Position numbers and translations under genes: made by a program
Shown here: positions 40,802 to 51,132 of the stretch, one piece after another
How the letters are laid out: each line of letters opens with the position of its first letter
How positions within the stretch are numbered: position 1 is the first letter of the stretch
The notes under the pieces: generated by a model
What the model saw: only the letters and a program-made list of their open reading frames with translations
Database searches by the model: none
What the model was told of the DNA's origin: nothing
Origin: Eutreptiella sp. 'Long Island Sound 2002'
Taxonomy: Eukaryota; Euglenozoa; Euglenophyceae; Eutreptiales; Eutreptiaceae
DNA length: 64,000 nucleotides
Direction of reading: 5' to 3'
NCBI GenBank assembly: GCA_964036045.1
Contig: OZ038388.1
Location: 29,099,759-29,163,758 of the forward strand

Positions 40802-41476
40802 CTATTCCTCATCAGGGAACTTCACATCCACCCCTGCAGCCATGAGGGACTTGGCCATCCAGGCCAAGCGCCTCTTCTTTGAATTATTCCCCTCAGGGGT
40901 AGCGTTATCCCCTTGGGGGCGTTTCTTGGAGTCACCTGCGGCAGGAGCGGGTGTAGCAGCAGGAGTGGGTGTTGCAACGGGCGCTGATGAGCGCCTCTGG
41001 GGGTTAGGGGGTCCAGTTTTGCCACCCCCCTTGCCACCTCCTTTACCTTTATCCCCATTCGGGGGATTTCTGTCGGGCGTCTGGGTCTTCTGGCGTTCCG
41101 CCTCTTGACGCTTGAGTTTATCACTCTCGCGTTTCTTGATGTGGCATTCGTCCTCGTAGTGACGACGTTTGCCACAGTAACCACAGGTGATGGTACACCT
41201 GAAGTGGTCCTGATGGGTCACAGTTTTCCCATCTTTGGTATGCTGCTGACGTTTCATCTGCAGCATACAGCCACTGCGGAGATCGCAGTCAGAGGCATGA
41301 CAAGGTCCCCCCTTGTCATTCCCAGGTCTGCAGTAGAACAAGGGGGGTGTGCCTGCATCAGGTTGAACCTCGTTCATGGCACGTAGGTTGCCCCTCCCTT
41401 TACCACCTCCCTGGTTGGTGTTAGTGGGATTTTTATGCCCCTTCCCTTCGCCACGTTCGGGGGTAGGGGTACCACC
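40802..41476 (-). CDS. gag: Chromovirus nucleocapsid segment with CCHC zinc knuckle
   Basis: Continues the gag frame immediately after a TGA (41477-41479) and ends at a TAG (40802-40804); open throughout, first ATG at 41377. It contains CGYCGKRRHYEDEC, a CX2CX4HX4C retroviral-type zinc knuckle, an additional Cys/His cluster before it, then Lys/Gly- and Pro/Ala-rich tracts and an SKKRRLAWMAK basic patch. Nucleocapsid domains bind the genomic RNA. No start signal of its own is obvious, which fits production by stop readthrough from gag. Confidence 0.82.
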   Translation of the reverse strand, partial: GGTPTPERGEGKGHKNPTNTNQGGGKGRGNLRAMNEVQPDAGTPPLFYCRPGNDKGGPCHASDCDLRSGCMLQMKRQQHTKDGKTVTHQDHFRCTITCGYCGKRRHYEDECHIKKRESDKLKRQEAERQKTQTPDRNPPNGDKGKGGGKGGGKTGPPNPQRRSSAPVATPTPAATPAPAAGDSKKRPQGDNATPEGNNSKKRRLAWMAKSLMAAGVDVKFPDEE

Positions 41477-42778
41477 TCATCCCAAATGCTTCTTGAGGAA
41501 TTTCTCCATGTGGGAGTCATTCTCTCTCTCAAGAGCTAGCTCAATCAAGAGATCCACCAGTTCATCGTACGAGTGGGTCGTGCTCTTCCTCTCAGAGGTG
41601 GAGCGGCAATCATCCCACGTACGCTGGGGGATCTTACTCATGAGCCACAGGTGGGGCTCAGTGGCTCCGTAGGAGCCCAAGTTCATCCTCGAAAACAAGT
41701 ACTCCAAGTTGCACACATACTCAGAAATTCGCGCAGCGGATGGAAACTCAGGGAGCATAGGTAGCTCCTCGATCTGTGTGCGTACGCTGAAGTCAGTCTC
41801 ATAGACTGGGAATGTTTTCTCCAACCTCAGGAGTACCTCTGCCCAGGTAGAACAGGTTTTCACAATCTGTTTTACCTGTTTTTGCAAAAACTTCTTTTTG
41901 CATGAGCGTTTTAGCAGTGAACATTTGGTGGCCACATCCACATGGGATTGGCGAGTCAACAAAAGGAACTCTGCAAATTCTTCTGCCCATTTGGGCAGAT
42001 TTTTGGGGTCGAACTCCGGCAGTTCCAGCTGGATGTTCGCCTGGGCAATAGGTCTGCCCGTCTTCCCACCCCCCGGAGTTAGGCCTGAAGGTGACACGCC
42101 GGCAAGAGGTGCCAGGGCTGACAGGCCTCTTCTCTCAATCTCTGTGACAGGCACGTCCTGTAGATCAGCCATAGGCACTGTCCTGGCACGGGGGTGAAAG
42201 GGGCTGGGGCAGGTGACCTTAGGCAACAGCCTTGAGACCCTTGATCTCTTGAGATCTTCGGCCAGGGTACTCAGTCCTGGAGAGAGAGAGGGCAACTCTG
42301 GCTTGGGTAAGGGTTCTGCAATACCCAGTTTAGCCTTAATGGCCTCCGATAGGGCCGTCACATCTGGATCTTCTGATCCAGACAGGAGTTTGGCCAACAG
42401 CTCGGCCGTATGATCCAGGGCACCGTAGGTTGGCCTTGGATGATGTTGTTCTTCGACTCGAGTAGGGCCCACTTCGGGAGCCCTTGGGGTTGGACAACAT
42501 GGTCTTGGATACTCAGGTCTTAGTCGTCTTGGCAGGGATGCAGTGGACGGAGGACCAGAGTGTGCGTAGGACCCTAGGTCTGTACGTGGTCTTGATCCAT
42601 GTACAGCCAATGGCTCCTCTCCATCTTCCCCACGGATGGATTTGTAGTACTCCTCATGTAGGATGTACTCATCCATCTTCTTACTCAGTTCCTCATACTC
42701 CTCAGGTCCTTCAATCGCTGTGGATGATGAAGCCGGACAATTGGATCTGGATACTGAGGCAGCTACACGTCTGTGGAG
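41477..42778 (-). CDS. gag: Chromovirus gag, main part
   Basis: Minus-strand frame with a predicted helical matrix/capsid region (PEFDPKNLPKWAEEFAEFLL, TWAEVLLRLEKTF, RISEYVCNLEYLFSRM), typical of Ty3/gypsy capsid. Ends at TGA 41477-41479. On its 5' side the coding sequence meets the inserted LTR element at 42778. The ATG at 42838 lies inside that insert, so the frame only appears complete. The authentic N-terminus resumes at 44689. Confidence 0.82.
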   Translation of the reverse strand, partial: LHRRVAASVSRSNCPASSSTAIEGPEEYEELSKKMDEYILHEEYYKSIRGEDGEEPLAVHGSRPRTDLGSYAHSGPPSTASLPRRLRPEYPRPCCPTPRAPEVGPTRVEEQHHPRPTYGALDHTAELLAKLLSGSEDPDVTALSEAIKAKLGIAEPLPKPELPSLSPGLSTLAEDLKRSRVSRLLPKVTCPSPFHPRARTVPMADLQDVPVTEIERRGLSALAPLAGVSPSGLTPGGGKTGRPIAQANIQLELPEFDPKNLPKWAEEFAEFLLLTRQSHVDVATKCSLLKRSCKKKFLQKQVKQIVKTCSTWAEVLLRLEKTFPVYETDFSVRTQIEELPMLPEFPSAARISEYVCNLEYLFSRMNLGSYGATEPHLWLMSKIPQRTWDDCRSTSERKSTTHSYDELVDLLIELALERENDSHMEKFLKKHLG

Positions 42779-43376
42779 TGAAGCAGGGCCAGGGTACCGG
42801 GGATTGCGTCTACGGAAAGTTGGGTCCTTGGTTTCCATCTGTGGGTTTTCCAAACGCCCCAAAAGTACCGGCGCCGCAAAAGAACCTCAGTTTCACCACT
42901 GCAAAAACCCGAAAGTCCTGCTGCTCATGATTTTTGAAGCCGATGATCTCGAATTACGCTGCCAGAGTTTCGCTTAATCCTGCTTGGGGACGGATCAACA
43001 GAAAAGCAAATCGATAGAGCACACGGCAGTAGCGACAGAACACGTTGCACCATACTGCTCCATCAGACTGTCATTGCGCTGAACTCGTATTGCCAGCTAC
43101 GAAAAGTTCTAGGACTTTTGCCAAGTCCTGCTGCTCCATGACACAATCCGAGCTGTGTGCAAAAAAAACAATAATGCATAATAATAATAATAATGCATAA
43201 TGCACGCTATATTTCACGCAATACTTCGTACAATCTCGATTCAGTGTCCTGATCACGACACGCAAGCGCTGGAGCGTGCGCCTATATTCTGCTGTGCGCG
43301 CGTGTTCTTCGACGCTGTCGGGGCGGCTCTGAGTAGCCATCGAGGCAGGACAGACCAAGGGTCTGATTCTGCGTCA
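42779..43376 (-). repeat. 3' LTR of the small element in gag
   Basis: 598 bp, TG...CA ends. Contains (TAA)n near 43180 and an 89-codon frame (ATG 43340, stop 43071) with a Leu/Ile-rich segment that is also open in the other LTR; coding status doubtful. Confidence 0.85.
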
Positions 43377-44090
43377 CCCCCCTCTCAGGAACGAACTGCA
43401 GGGTCCGCAGGTCGCTCCGAACTCCCTACCGGCCGACCTGACACCCACATGCCATCGTATACACCTCACAGCACCGACCATGGTGCCGCTCTCGCTCCTC
43501 AAGGCTGTCGGTTACCTTGCGGCGTGGTGTGTGGTCATTGCGGAATGTCAGCCGTGGGAGGCTGCACACATACTGTATATTGCGACAGGTGAACAAAAGC
43601 GCAGTATATAATATAATAAAAAAACTTGGATCATGGAACAGACTGAACTCTAGTCCGCACGCGCTGCAGACCAAAGTTAATTAAAATCCCAGACACAGGT
43701 TTAGCCACGAGGATGCGTCGGCAACGTCGGTGACAGCTCTCGGAGGATCGAGGCGCTGCTGGTGGCTTCAGGGTCGATGTCCGCCTTCGGTTGCATCCAG
43801 GCCCCATCGGTTCGCGGGAATCAACCAGGCCCGGCTGGCTCCACGGCGGGCGCCGTTTCCTTGGTCAGGTCCTACCTCACGCGCTGAACCGTGCTCCAGG
43901 CGAAAATCCACGAACCCGCACGCTGGTCACACTGTGCCGCCAAAAGTCCTCTCAGCGCCAACCGGCGTCGCAGTTGAAGTTGTCGGCGCACCATGATGGA
44001 CCCAACGGCCATCTTCTGGCGTCCAAGGGTGCCGTTCCGGACGATCTTCAGTCAGTTGAGCACGGAAATGGCAATATACTAGAACTTTTC

Positions 44091-44688
44091 TGAAGCAGGG
44101 CCAGGGTACCGGGGATTGCGTCTACGGGAAATTGGGTCCTTCGTTTTCATCTGTGGGTTTTCCAAACGCCCCAAAAGTACCGCCGCCGCAAAAGAACCTC
44201 AGTTTCACCACTGCAAAAACCCGAAAGTCCTGCTGTTCATGATTTTTGAAGCCGATGATCTCGAATTACGCTGCCAGAGTTTCGCTTAATCCTGCTTGGG
44301 GACGCATCAACAGAAAAGCAAATCGACAGAGCACACGGCAGTAGCGACAGAACACGTTGCACCATACTGCTCCATCAGACTGTCATTGCGCTGAACTCGT
44401 ATTGCCAGCTACGAAAAGTTCTAGGACTTTTGCCAAGTCCTGCTGCTCCATGACACAATCCGAGCTGTGTGCAAATAAAACAATAATGCATAATAATAAT
44501 AATAATGCATAATGCACGCTATATTTCACGCAATACTTCGTACAATCTCGATTCAGTGTCCTGATCACGACACGCAAGCGCTGGAGCGTGCGCCTGTATT
44601 CTGCTGTGCGCGCGTGTTCTTCGACGCTGTCGGGGCGGCTCTGAGTAGCCATCGAGGCAGGACAGACCAAGGGTCTGATTCTGCGTCA
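44091..44688 (-). repeat. 5' LTR of the small element in gag
   Basis: 598 bp, same ends as the copy at 42779-43376. Confidence 0.85.
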
Positions 44689-44908
44689 GGAGGTGACTGA
44701 AGCTGTCTCCACCGTGTGCTGCTAAGGCCTCGGTGGTAAGGCCTTTACTTTCTTCCGCCCTTCTGCGTTCTGGATCTCCTTGGGACCCAGATGCGCCACT
44801 GAGATGATGTGGAGCTCGGTAAGGTGGTTCACTCATTGGGTGGGCCATGCTGCCCATTTGCACTTGGACAGTTCGGATGGGCCAGGTCCTGACGCTTGGC
44901 GTGGACAT
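44689..44908 (-). CDS. gag: Chromovirus gag, N-terminal part
   Basis: ATG at 44908 (MSTPSVRTWP), about 80 bases downstream of the 5' LTR. The frame is rich in Met/Pro/Gln at first, then charged (PERRRAEESKGLTTEALAAH), and reaches DSFSHL at the insertion point. It lies in the same frame as the main gag part (41477-42778) once the inserted element is removed. This gives the element a normal leader-to-gag layout. Confidence 0.75.
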
Positions 44909-44970
44909 GATGAACTTGTTGTTGAGCTTTTGTGCTGCACTTCTTCTCAGGGTCGTTTCAAAAGGTCACA

Positions 44971-44990
44971 AGGGACTGTCTCTGCTACCG
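44971..44990 (-). other. Primer-binding site, initiator tRNA-Met type
   Basis: The minus strand reads CGGTAGCAGAGAC directly after the 5' LTR. GGTAGCAGAG is complementary to the 3' end of animal-type initiator Met tRNA (CTCTGCTACC). Its position fixes the LTR boundary and the direction of the element. Confidence 0.7.
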
Positions 44991-45692
44991 GAAAGATGTC
45001 CTTGAATTATGCCCTAGATATTTTGATGTATTCCTGCAGGTTTTGTAGTTGAAAACCCAAACCAAAGCAGCAAGTAGAGCAAGGACAGGATGTGGATCGA
45101 ATCAATGATTGGTTTTGGAATCCAGTGTAACACAGAAGGGCTGCAGATAGACAAAGCAGGTTTATACACAAAGATTCAATCACAAATGGATAATACAAAA
45201 GATTTTATATGAAAATTGGTCTGACTCTTGCCTCAGAGGTTGCAATAGGCACTTCATGTGCACTCTTTTGGGTGAAATGGTGCTGGTTAGGACTGAGGGG
45301 CATAGATGTCAGGACCACACAGAAAATGACTTGGCCAAGCAACTGAAGTCAGAAACAGTTACAAAGTAGGACCACAATAAGTGGTAGAAACAATTGAGTA
45401 TAGGGGTCTTGGGGTGGGAGACCACTAGGCTTAACCTCCAAGGCCTAAAGCATGTAATGCCTTTTTTATTTCGGTATATCCTCCATGAAGGAAGGTACCT
45501 CCGCTCAGTTGAGTGGTAGGGGTGAACTTCATGGGGGGCTAGGGTCACAACCCTAGTTACTTTGAGAAAGTGTACTTTAGGCAGCTAAAGAGGGATAAAA
45601 ACACTTAAGTTTGTTTTAGCATCAACAAAGGGTTTTAAGGGGGGCTTAGCCTGGATCAAGCCCTCCAAGAAAGACATGGCAGTGACTTTTTC

Positions 45693-45706
45693 TTACTCAT
45701 CATCTT
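45693..45706 (-). CDS. LTR-encoded small protein, exon 2 (5' LTR copy)
   Basis: Acceptor TTCTTTGTGTTGCAG ends at 45707. Codes EDDE then TAA (45693-45695); the acidic end is kept although two codons differ from the other LTR. Confidence 0.55.
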
Positions 45707-45814
45707 CTGCAACACAAAGAATAGGTAGGATGGAGGTAGGATAGGGAAGGCACGCATTTTGCATGAAAATGACGTGAAACGCACAACCAAATCGAAATGT
45801 TTGCAACCACATAC

Positions 45815-46079
45815 CATCCGGGTGGGACCACCAATATTCCGTGGGAGTCCATGCATCCGTCTCGTACGCCTCCTCCGGCAACTCGATTTCCTTGCCTCCC
45901 TTCCCAATTTTTCCCTTCCATGGCTTCTTAAATCCTTTGGGGGGCAGCACATGAGGGTCGTGGGGCGGCGATGGGGGTACTTGGATGGGTGCGCTGATTG
46001 GGTGGGGACCCGGAGCCTGGTCTGCGTCCTCGGGGTCCTTCCAGTCCCAAGGAGCAGTGGCAGTGGCTTTGGCAGACAT
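45815..46079 (-). CDS. LTR-encoded small protein, exon 1 (5' LTR copy)
   Basis: ATG at 46079. The frame is the same as 32955-33219 with about six residue changes (for example Glu to Asp and Lys to Glu in the second half). Donor G|GTATGT kept. As part of the 5' LTR it could be transcribed from the element's own promoter only if transcription starts upstream of it. Confidence 0.6.
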
Positions 46080-46273
46080 AGTTTTGCGAAATTAAGAGCT
46101 ACAGAGCGCTAGGAAATGCACATCCCTTAACCTGGCACGCGATGCATCTGTCCGCCCTGTCAGAAATGTACTGTGATAAAACAAAAAGGTTTTCAGTTCT
46201 GTCAAAATTTGATGTGGATGCGCGTGCGCAATGTGGGCAGATCCTTTAGTCCTACGCGTAGTCCTAAGCCGTA

Positions 46274-47635
46274 CTAGCAATCGGCCCGCGCAAATGCGCG
46301 GGTTGCAAACAAAATTTATAGAGTGATAGGGCCGCGTCCTCACAGTTGGGTATCCAGCCTACGCGGTGATCCTATCAGGGTTTGCACTGGTCCCATGGGT
46401 AGGGATGGCAGAGGCTCCGCATTGATCTTGTTGTCGGCCCATCACTCAGAGTATGAGACGTTGAAGTTGGATGGCATGTACGGTGTGAACTGTGGAAGAT
46501 CTCAGTCCAATATTTCCGGCCAAACGATGTTTTCAATGACTCCATAGTTGTTTGCGTCAACCTGCAAGTCCGCTGCTGTCCATACTTTGATAGCGCTTGA
46601 ATTTCCGCAGCGCGATAGAGCAACATAAACTTGACCATGTGAAAACGGTCGGGTTGCCAATAAGAGACCCACTTTGGAAAACCTCTGACCTTGGCTTTTG
46701 TTAATGGTCATACAGAAGGCTAACTTTACAGGAAATCGGCGACGAATGAATTTGATAGGGGGATCATCATCATCAAATACAGTGAGATTAATCCGGGGTA
46801 TGCAAACGGAGTTTCCCTTCTGTGTTCCTGTTAGCACCGTTGCTTGGATTGTGTAGCGAAGACACGAAGTAACACTCAATCGGGTGCCATTCATAAGGCC
46901 AGCAGCACGATTCAAGTTGCGGATGAGTATTATTGGTGCTCCAACCTTAAGATTGAGGCGATGTTGTGGCATTCCTGATGGGAGTAACGTGTTTACGAAG
47001 TCGTTTGGGTAAATGTTGGATTCGGCTTCAGAATCTTCGCCAAAAAAGTCAGCTGACTCATAAACATGTAAATCACGGGGACCCCAGGGATGATGCCTGT
47101 TTGACGGGGGGCAAACGAGAGGTCGTGGATGCCATAGACACCGCACTTCACTGTAGGGCCTACGGTCGGGAATGAAGCGACTTGCACACATGAATACCTA
47201 CGTGGAGCGATGAGTGCACCGGACAAGGTATTGCACCAGTGATGCAATGCCCGCAGGAAGTTCGCTCCAAGCCACTCGGAGACATAGAGAAAACCCCAGG
47301 GGATTTGCAGAAATTGATTGACGCATGTGCCATGCTGTGAAGCGCCGGCGCTGGCGCTTCTGATAACATTGACGGATAGCGTTAACAGGTGGTTCTGGCA
47401 GTAGTTACAGGCGGTTAGCGCCCGCTCGGCCAACTGAACGGCCAGAATCGGCGAAGATGCAACCGTACTGCACACGGATCGATGCGCCTCAAAAATGCGC
47501 ATACATCTGTGTAATTAAAAAAAAATGCCGCCTTGTAGCATAAATTATTTTCTGCGAGGCGCACACGCGCGCCACCGCCAGGCCCGCGCCTGGACACGAC
47601 GACGACGACGACGACCAGTCTGAAAATAATAGAAA
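46274..47635 (-). mobile_element. Helitron relic, minus strand
   Basis: Minus-strand 3' end: hairpin CCCGCGCA/TGCGCGGG at 46285-46302 and CTAG at 46274-46277. The 5' side abuts the CTAG (47636-47639) and hairpin (47647-47667) of a unit of the array family, exactly as at 24426-24470. It lacks the foreign insert of the other copy but is likewise deleted for Rep and most helicase motifs. Confidence 0.65.
46502..47191 (-). pseudogene. Helitron helicase (Pif1-like) C-terminal fragment
   Basis: Contains LPSGMPQHRLNLKVGAPIIL, MNGTRLSVTSCL, AFCMTINKSQGQ and HGQVYVALSRC, the last third of a Helitron helicase, ending at TGA 46502-46504. The preceding 5' segment (46993-47502) lies in another frame, so the gene is broken. 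The order matches the copy at 25508-25943, with about 187 bp here that the other copy has lost. Confidence 0.85.
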
Positions 47636-47680
47636 CTAGTGCGAATGCCCGCGCTTGAAGCGCGGGCCATATCACCATAT
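47636..47680 (-). mobile_element. Tail of an array-type Helitron unit
   Basis: Inverted copy of the hairpin and CTAG end of the 11780-24457 family. Cut 13 bases beyond the hairpin by the LTR starting at 47681. Confidence 0.7.
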
Positions 47681-50571
47681 TGAGACGGTACCCAGAACCC
47701 CATGGCTAGGTTACGGCATACAACCAGTCTCCGGTCCACTAACCCCATGTACGGAAGGGAAGACCGGTCTCCGGTCCACTAACCCCATGTACGGAAGGCG
47801 CCCGTTGACACCCGGTGCGAGCCCGGCGGGAGCGTGTTCCGTGCCGTAAAGCCCCGCATCGGCAACCGATGCACCGCCAGCGGAGATTTGTGTATCAGAA
47901 TATCAGGAATCAACAGGGTTTTATTTTCATATTGTTTCCGTCAATTTTTACGCTTCCGTTCTGATACTCACTGTTTTGACTGCTGGCGGTTGGATGGCGA
48001 CTTTACCGTAACCGCCAGTTTAACTGTTTATAATGAAAATTTTAACGCTATCTGTGACGAAGGCTCCAAAGTCTTCAGGAACTGCATGGATGCTTCCGCA
48101 ATTTTCACATTCTACACTCGCAACCTTAATCCGAATTTTCAGGATGTCGAAATCGGATTTTCGACTTCGACATTCCCGCACTTGATTTGACCTCTTTCGA
48201 GTGGACCTACGTGCTTCCCTATGCACGAATCAACTTTCCTTTTATCCTGCCCTCCATTTGTCTTAAAGATATGGGCAAAACAAAGTTGATTCGTGAGGCC
48301 ACTTGTGAAGGTCATATCTCGTGTTGCTTGCGAAGAATGACAATAAGGAAACGTGGGATGTATTCACAATACTCCCGACGTAATTTAGGAAGCATCATAT
48401 GCCTTGCGTCTCCACACGTGCGCGCTAGTGTAATGGATCATGGTCAAGAGGGTAGAGTTTGCGTTGTAACTCTATGGCCATGATATTGCGTGCGTTAAGA
48501 TAACTTTCGAGTGTAGCGCGCGAGTGTTGGTGTTGCATAGGAACTCTCCTTGAGTTCCTATGAGCGATTGACACCAAGTTATGCCCTTGGAGGGGCATGA
48601 CATATCGTGGGGGGAGCTACCTTTTTGGGCAATATGGAGTATGTGCCTTGTGTTGTGTTGCGTGCCCATTTGGCGGGTCCATCGCTCCAAGCCAAACCCG
48701 CCAATGGACCTCATATTGTGCAAGCCCCTTCTCCATACTCCCTACGATCAATTACAAGCCTAACCTTCGTGAAGGGAAGCTTGTGTGGTGATCCCGAAGC
48801 GATGCGTTGGGAGCAAGGTGTGTGTTTTGCAATTTTCCATATTTTCATGTGCCCACTTGGGAAGTAGCGCTCGTAACCTTTCAAAGCGCCCCAAGTGGAG
48901 CACATATGTGGAATCGGAGGTTATTGGTGTCAAGTCATTGTGCTTAGAAGGATTAGTTGATTGCACGATCCAAGCCGAAGATATTATAATATAATTGTGC
49001 ACCTTTCAAGGCACTTTTGTGTATCTTTGTGCCAATTTTGCCGTTTTTGGCTCGTCATGATGTCAAGTGGCGACCGTGTATCTCAGCGTTGCGCTCAATT
49101 GACATCATGACCCAAGTATGTTATGAGGAGACATACTTCGGTGCCCAACATATCTTGGACCCGGCGATTAACTCCTCTTGGGCTTGGCATACCGTGGCCG
49201 CCATGTTGGCGATTTGGGACTATCTCAAACCATGGGCTCACTTGGCGACCCTGCCATTCCCAAAACCGGAGGAGTTGGGCGACACCCAAAAGATATGTTG
49301 GACACATATGACTTGCTACCAATCCTATGGCACACTCCGGTCCAAGTCGGGCATGTGCCTCATTTGCCCCAACCATGAGTGTGCGCATTTTTGGCCATTT
49401 TGAGCAATTTTTCACTTTTGCTGCCCGCCGTGCACTATGTTCAGCCCACCCGTGCACGCCGGACGCATGGACCAATGGACCATATATGACATGGGTGTTA
49501 TGTATATTGGTCCCCATGGTTCACACACCACGTGGGCGAAGCGGAGCATCCTTCGTTAAGGCGCTAGCCCAAAGTGAGTGTGGACAATTTTGCCATTTTT
49601 GCATTTGTGGACCCAATTGTGATCATCACCACGCCCAGTGGCACGGAGATCTTTGAGAGCCAAGGGCATGGGAGTCTCTGTTGGACTCCCGGTGGATGGC
49701 GTATGGAATGGCGGATCGGATCTCCAAGCCGGCGTGGAGATATTCTATTGGGAGCACCCCGAATTTTGGCTCATTTCGAGCAGCCAAAATGACCCCATTT
49801 TGGGACCCCAATTTCCCCCTTCCGTGTGGTCAATTGGCTGCCCCGTTCCTCTATGCCCACAGGGATCCCTGACCTAATACCAGGTTGTGCACTCAGATAT
49901 GAGTCCTAGGTCCTGCCTCCTAACCTGTGAGCCATTGGCCTCGCCCTGGCCGGGCAAGCCACGCGTGGGAATGACGCCAATTTTGGTGATTTTGGCATCA
50001 TGACCCCACTTGACGAATCCGTGTTGCCCTGATGCCGGGACCTCAGAGGGAACCAGGTTGGGTGAGGGCTCCGTAGAGTGCGTACTCGAAGGGCATAGGG
50101 TCAGTTGCCTCGTCCCTACCTCTGGCGGGTCCAGACGAGGGGTCAATTTTGGAGTTTTTCAAGCTAATATCAGTTTGGGCTGAAACAGCCCATTTTCAGC
50201 TACCAACTCCTGAGTGAAAATGGCGGGGCCATATCTCTGGCTCAGAGAGGAGTTGGGACCGGCCGTTAAGGGAGCATAGGGAGCCACTGTCGGTTGGCCT
50301 TGAAGCCCCTTGGTTCCCAGGACAGGAACTCGCCTGTGGCTAGGCGGGACACTTCCCCTATTGGCAGGGTTTCAGGGTCCGGACTGAGCAGGGCATGGGT
50401 TGTGTTTGAGCCCCCGCCCCTGCCAGCCACTGAGAGGGTCGGACCTGGGATTGGGATATGAGTTAGGACTGAGTGTCTATTGTCCTGAGATGCCCTTACC
50501 CCAGTCCAGTCTTAACCCCATGTGTACATATCCTGATGTGTTGCTGTACATACTTTCGTTCCCTTGTTGCA
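47681..50571 (+). repeat. 5' LTR of the giant chromovirus (3' limit tentative)
   Basis: The start is fixed by comparison with 61924. Identity can be followed to 49757 where the window ends in the other copy. The end at TTGTTGCA (50571) is proposed because TGGCAAGGATCCTG, a possible primer site, follows three bases later. The LTR holds several perfect hairpins (see findings). Short ORFs such as 47834-48190 are not maintained identically in the two LTRs and are not called. Confidence 0.6.
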
Positions 50572-51132
50572 GAGTGGCAAGGATCCTGAAACGCTTTGTC
50601 ACATGACATGAGCGCATTGATGCCCCTGTGAGCGTAGTGCTTTGCCTGCCTGCTCACTTGCGCGTGTCCACCGCAGCGTCCCGTGGCCGGCCCCCCACGG
50701 GAACGCGTTAAAAGCGTTTCACCGCCGCGGAGTTACCCAGCCCTTGCGTGCCACTCGGGGCCACCAACCCCGAGCAGCGTGGCGCAGCTCGCAGCTCGCA
50801 GCGCAGCGCAGCGGCTCGCAGCGCAGCGCAGCGGCTCGCAGCGCCATCCAGCGACAGCGCCGAGTTCGTCACGGAGCCCGCAGCGCCGTCCAGAGCATCG
50901 CCCTGACCGCGCAGCGACCGTGAAAGAGGTGCACAGACCAGGACTCCTGCATCAGCGAGTCCCATCGGCCGACCAGCAAGGCCGCGTCAACCACCTCCAC
51001 AACCACCGGCTGACCAGCACCAGCCGCACTCCCAATCCAGTGCTGCAGCACCCGCCTCAACAACCACCACCAGTTCGTTGAGTGGAACGAGTGCATACCA
51101 AGGACCTCAAGACCAACTACGCCCCCGCTGCC
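50572..51132 (+). other. Leader of the giant chromovirus
   Basis: Candidate primer site at 50575-50588 (no tRNA identified). A GCAGCGCAGCGGCTC-type short tandem repeat lies at about 50781-50845. No gene. Confidence 0.4.

Larger units (their letters stand above)
42779..44688 (-). mobile_element. Small non-autonomous LTR element inserted in gag
   Basis: Two 598-bp LTRs (42779-43376 and 44091-44688, no length difference, roughly 1.5% different) flank 714 bp of non-coding sequence. On the minus strand the LTR reads TGACGCAG to CTGCTTCA, and a purine tract GAGAGGGGGG (43377-43386) precedes the 3' LTR, giving the orientation. The insertion is bracketed by GGAG (42775-42778 and 44689-44692). Removing the element plus one GGAG rejoins the gag frame exactly. 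No protein needed for transposition is encoded. Confidence 0.88.
32132..46137 (-). mobile_element. Full-length chromovirus (Ty3/gypsy), 14.0 kb, minus strand
   Basis: Two LTRs of about 1.15 kb (5' LTR 44991-46137, 3' LTR 32132-33277) flank a gag-nucleocapsid-pol region transcribed right to left. Next to the 5' LTR is a primer site resembling the 3' end of initiator tRNA-Met. The integrase carries a C-terminal chromodomain. About 18 differences between the LTRs (about 1.6%, counted by eye) suggest a fairly young insertion. Its gag is interrupted by another small LTR element (42779-44688). The flanking 5 bases do not match, so no target duplication is seen. Confidence 0.85.
44991..46137 (-). 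repeat. 5' LTR of the minus-strand chromovirus
   Basis: 1147 bp, minus strand from TGCCAGGTTAAGG to GGACATCTTTC. Matches 32132-33277 over its whole length with one single-base length difference. Confidence 0.85.

Noticed and set aside
42838-42862. gag start at ATG 42838
   Set aside because: It lies inside the inserted LTR element; the frame rejoins at 44689 and starts at 44908.
43071-43340. 89-codon ORF with a hydrophobic segment in the LTRs of the small element
   Set aside because: Open in both LTRs, but they differ by only about 1.5%, so this is weak evidence; no start context or family.
47834-48190. LTR ORF of the giant chromovirus (also 62077-62727)
   Set aside because: The two LTR copies differ by a length change that alters the frame, and no motif is seen.
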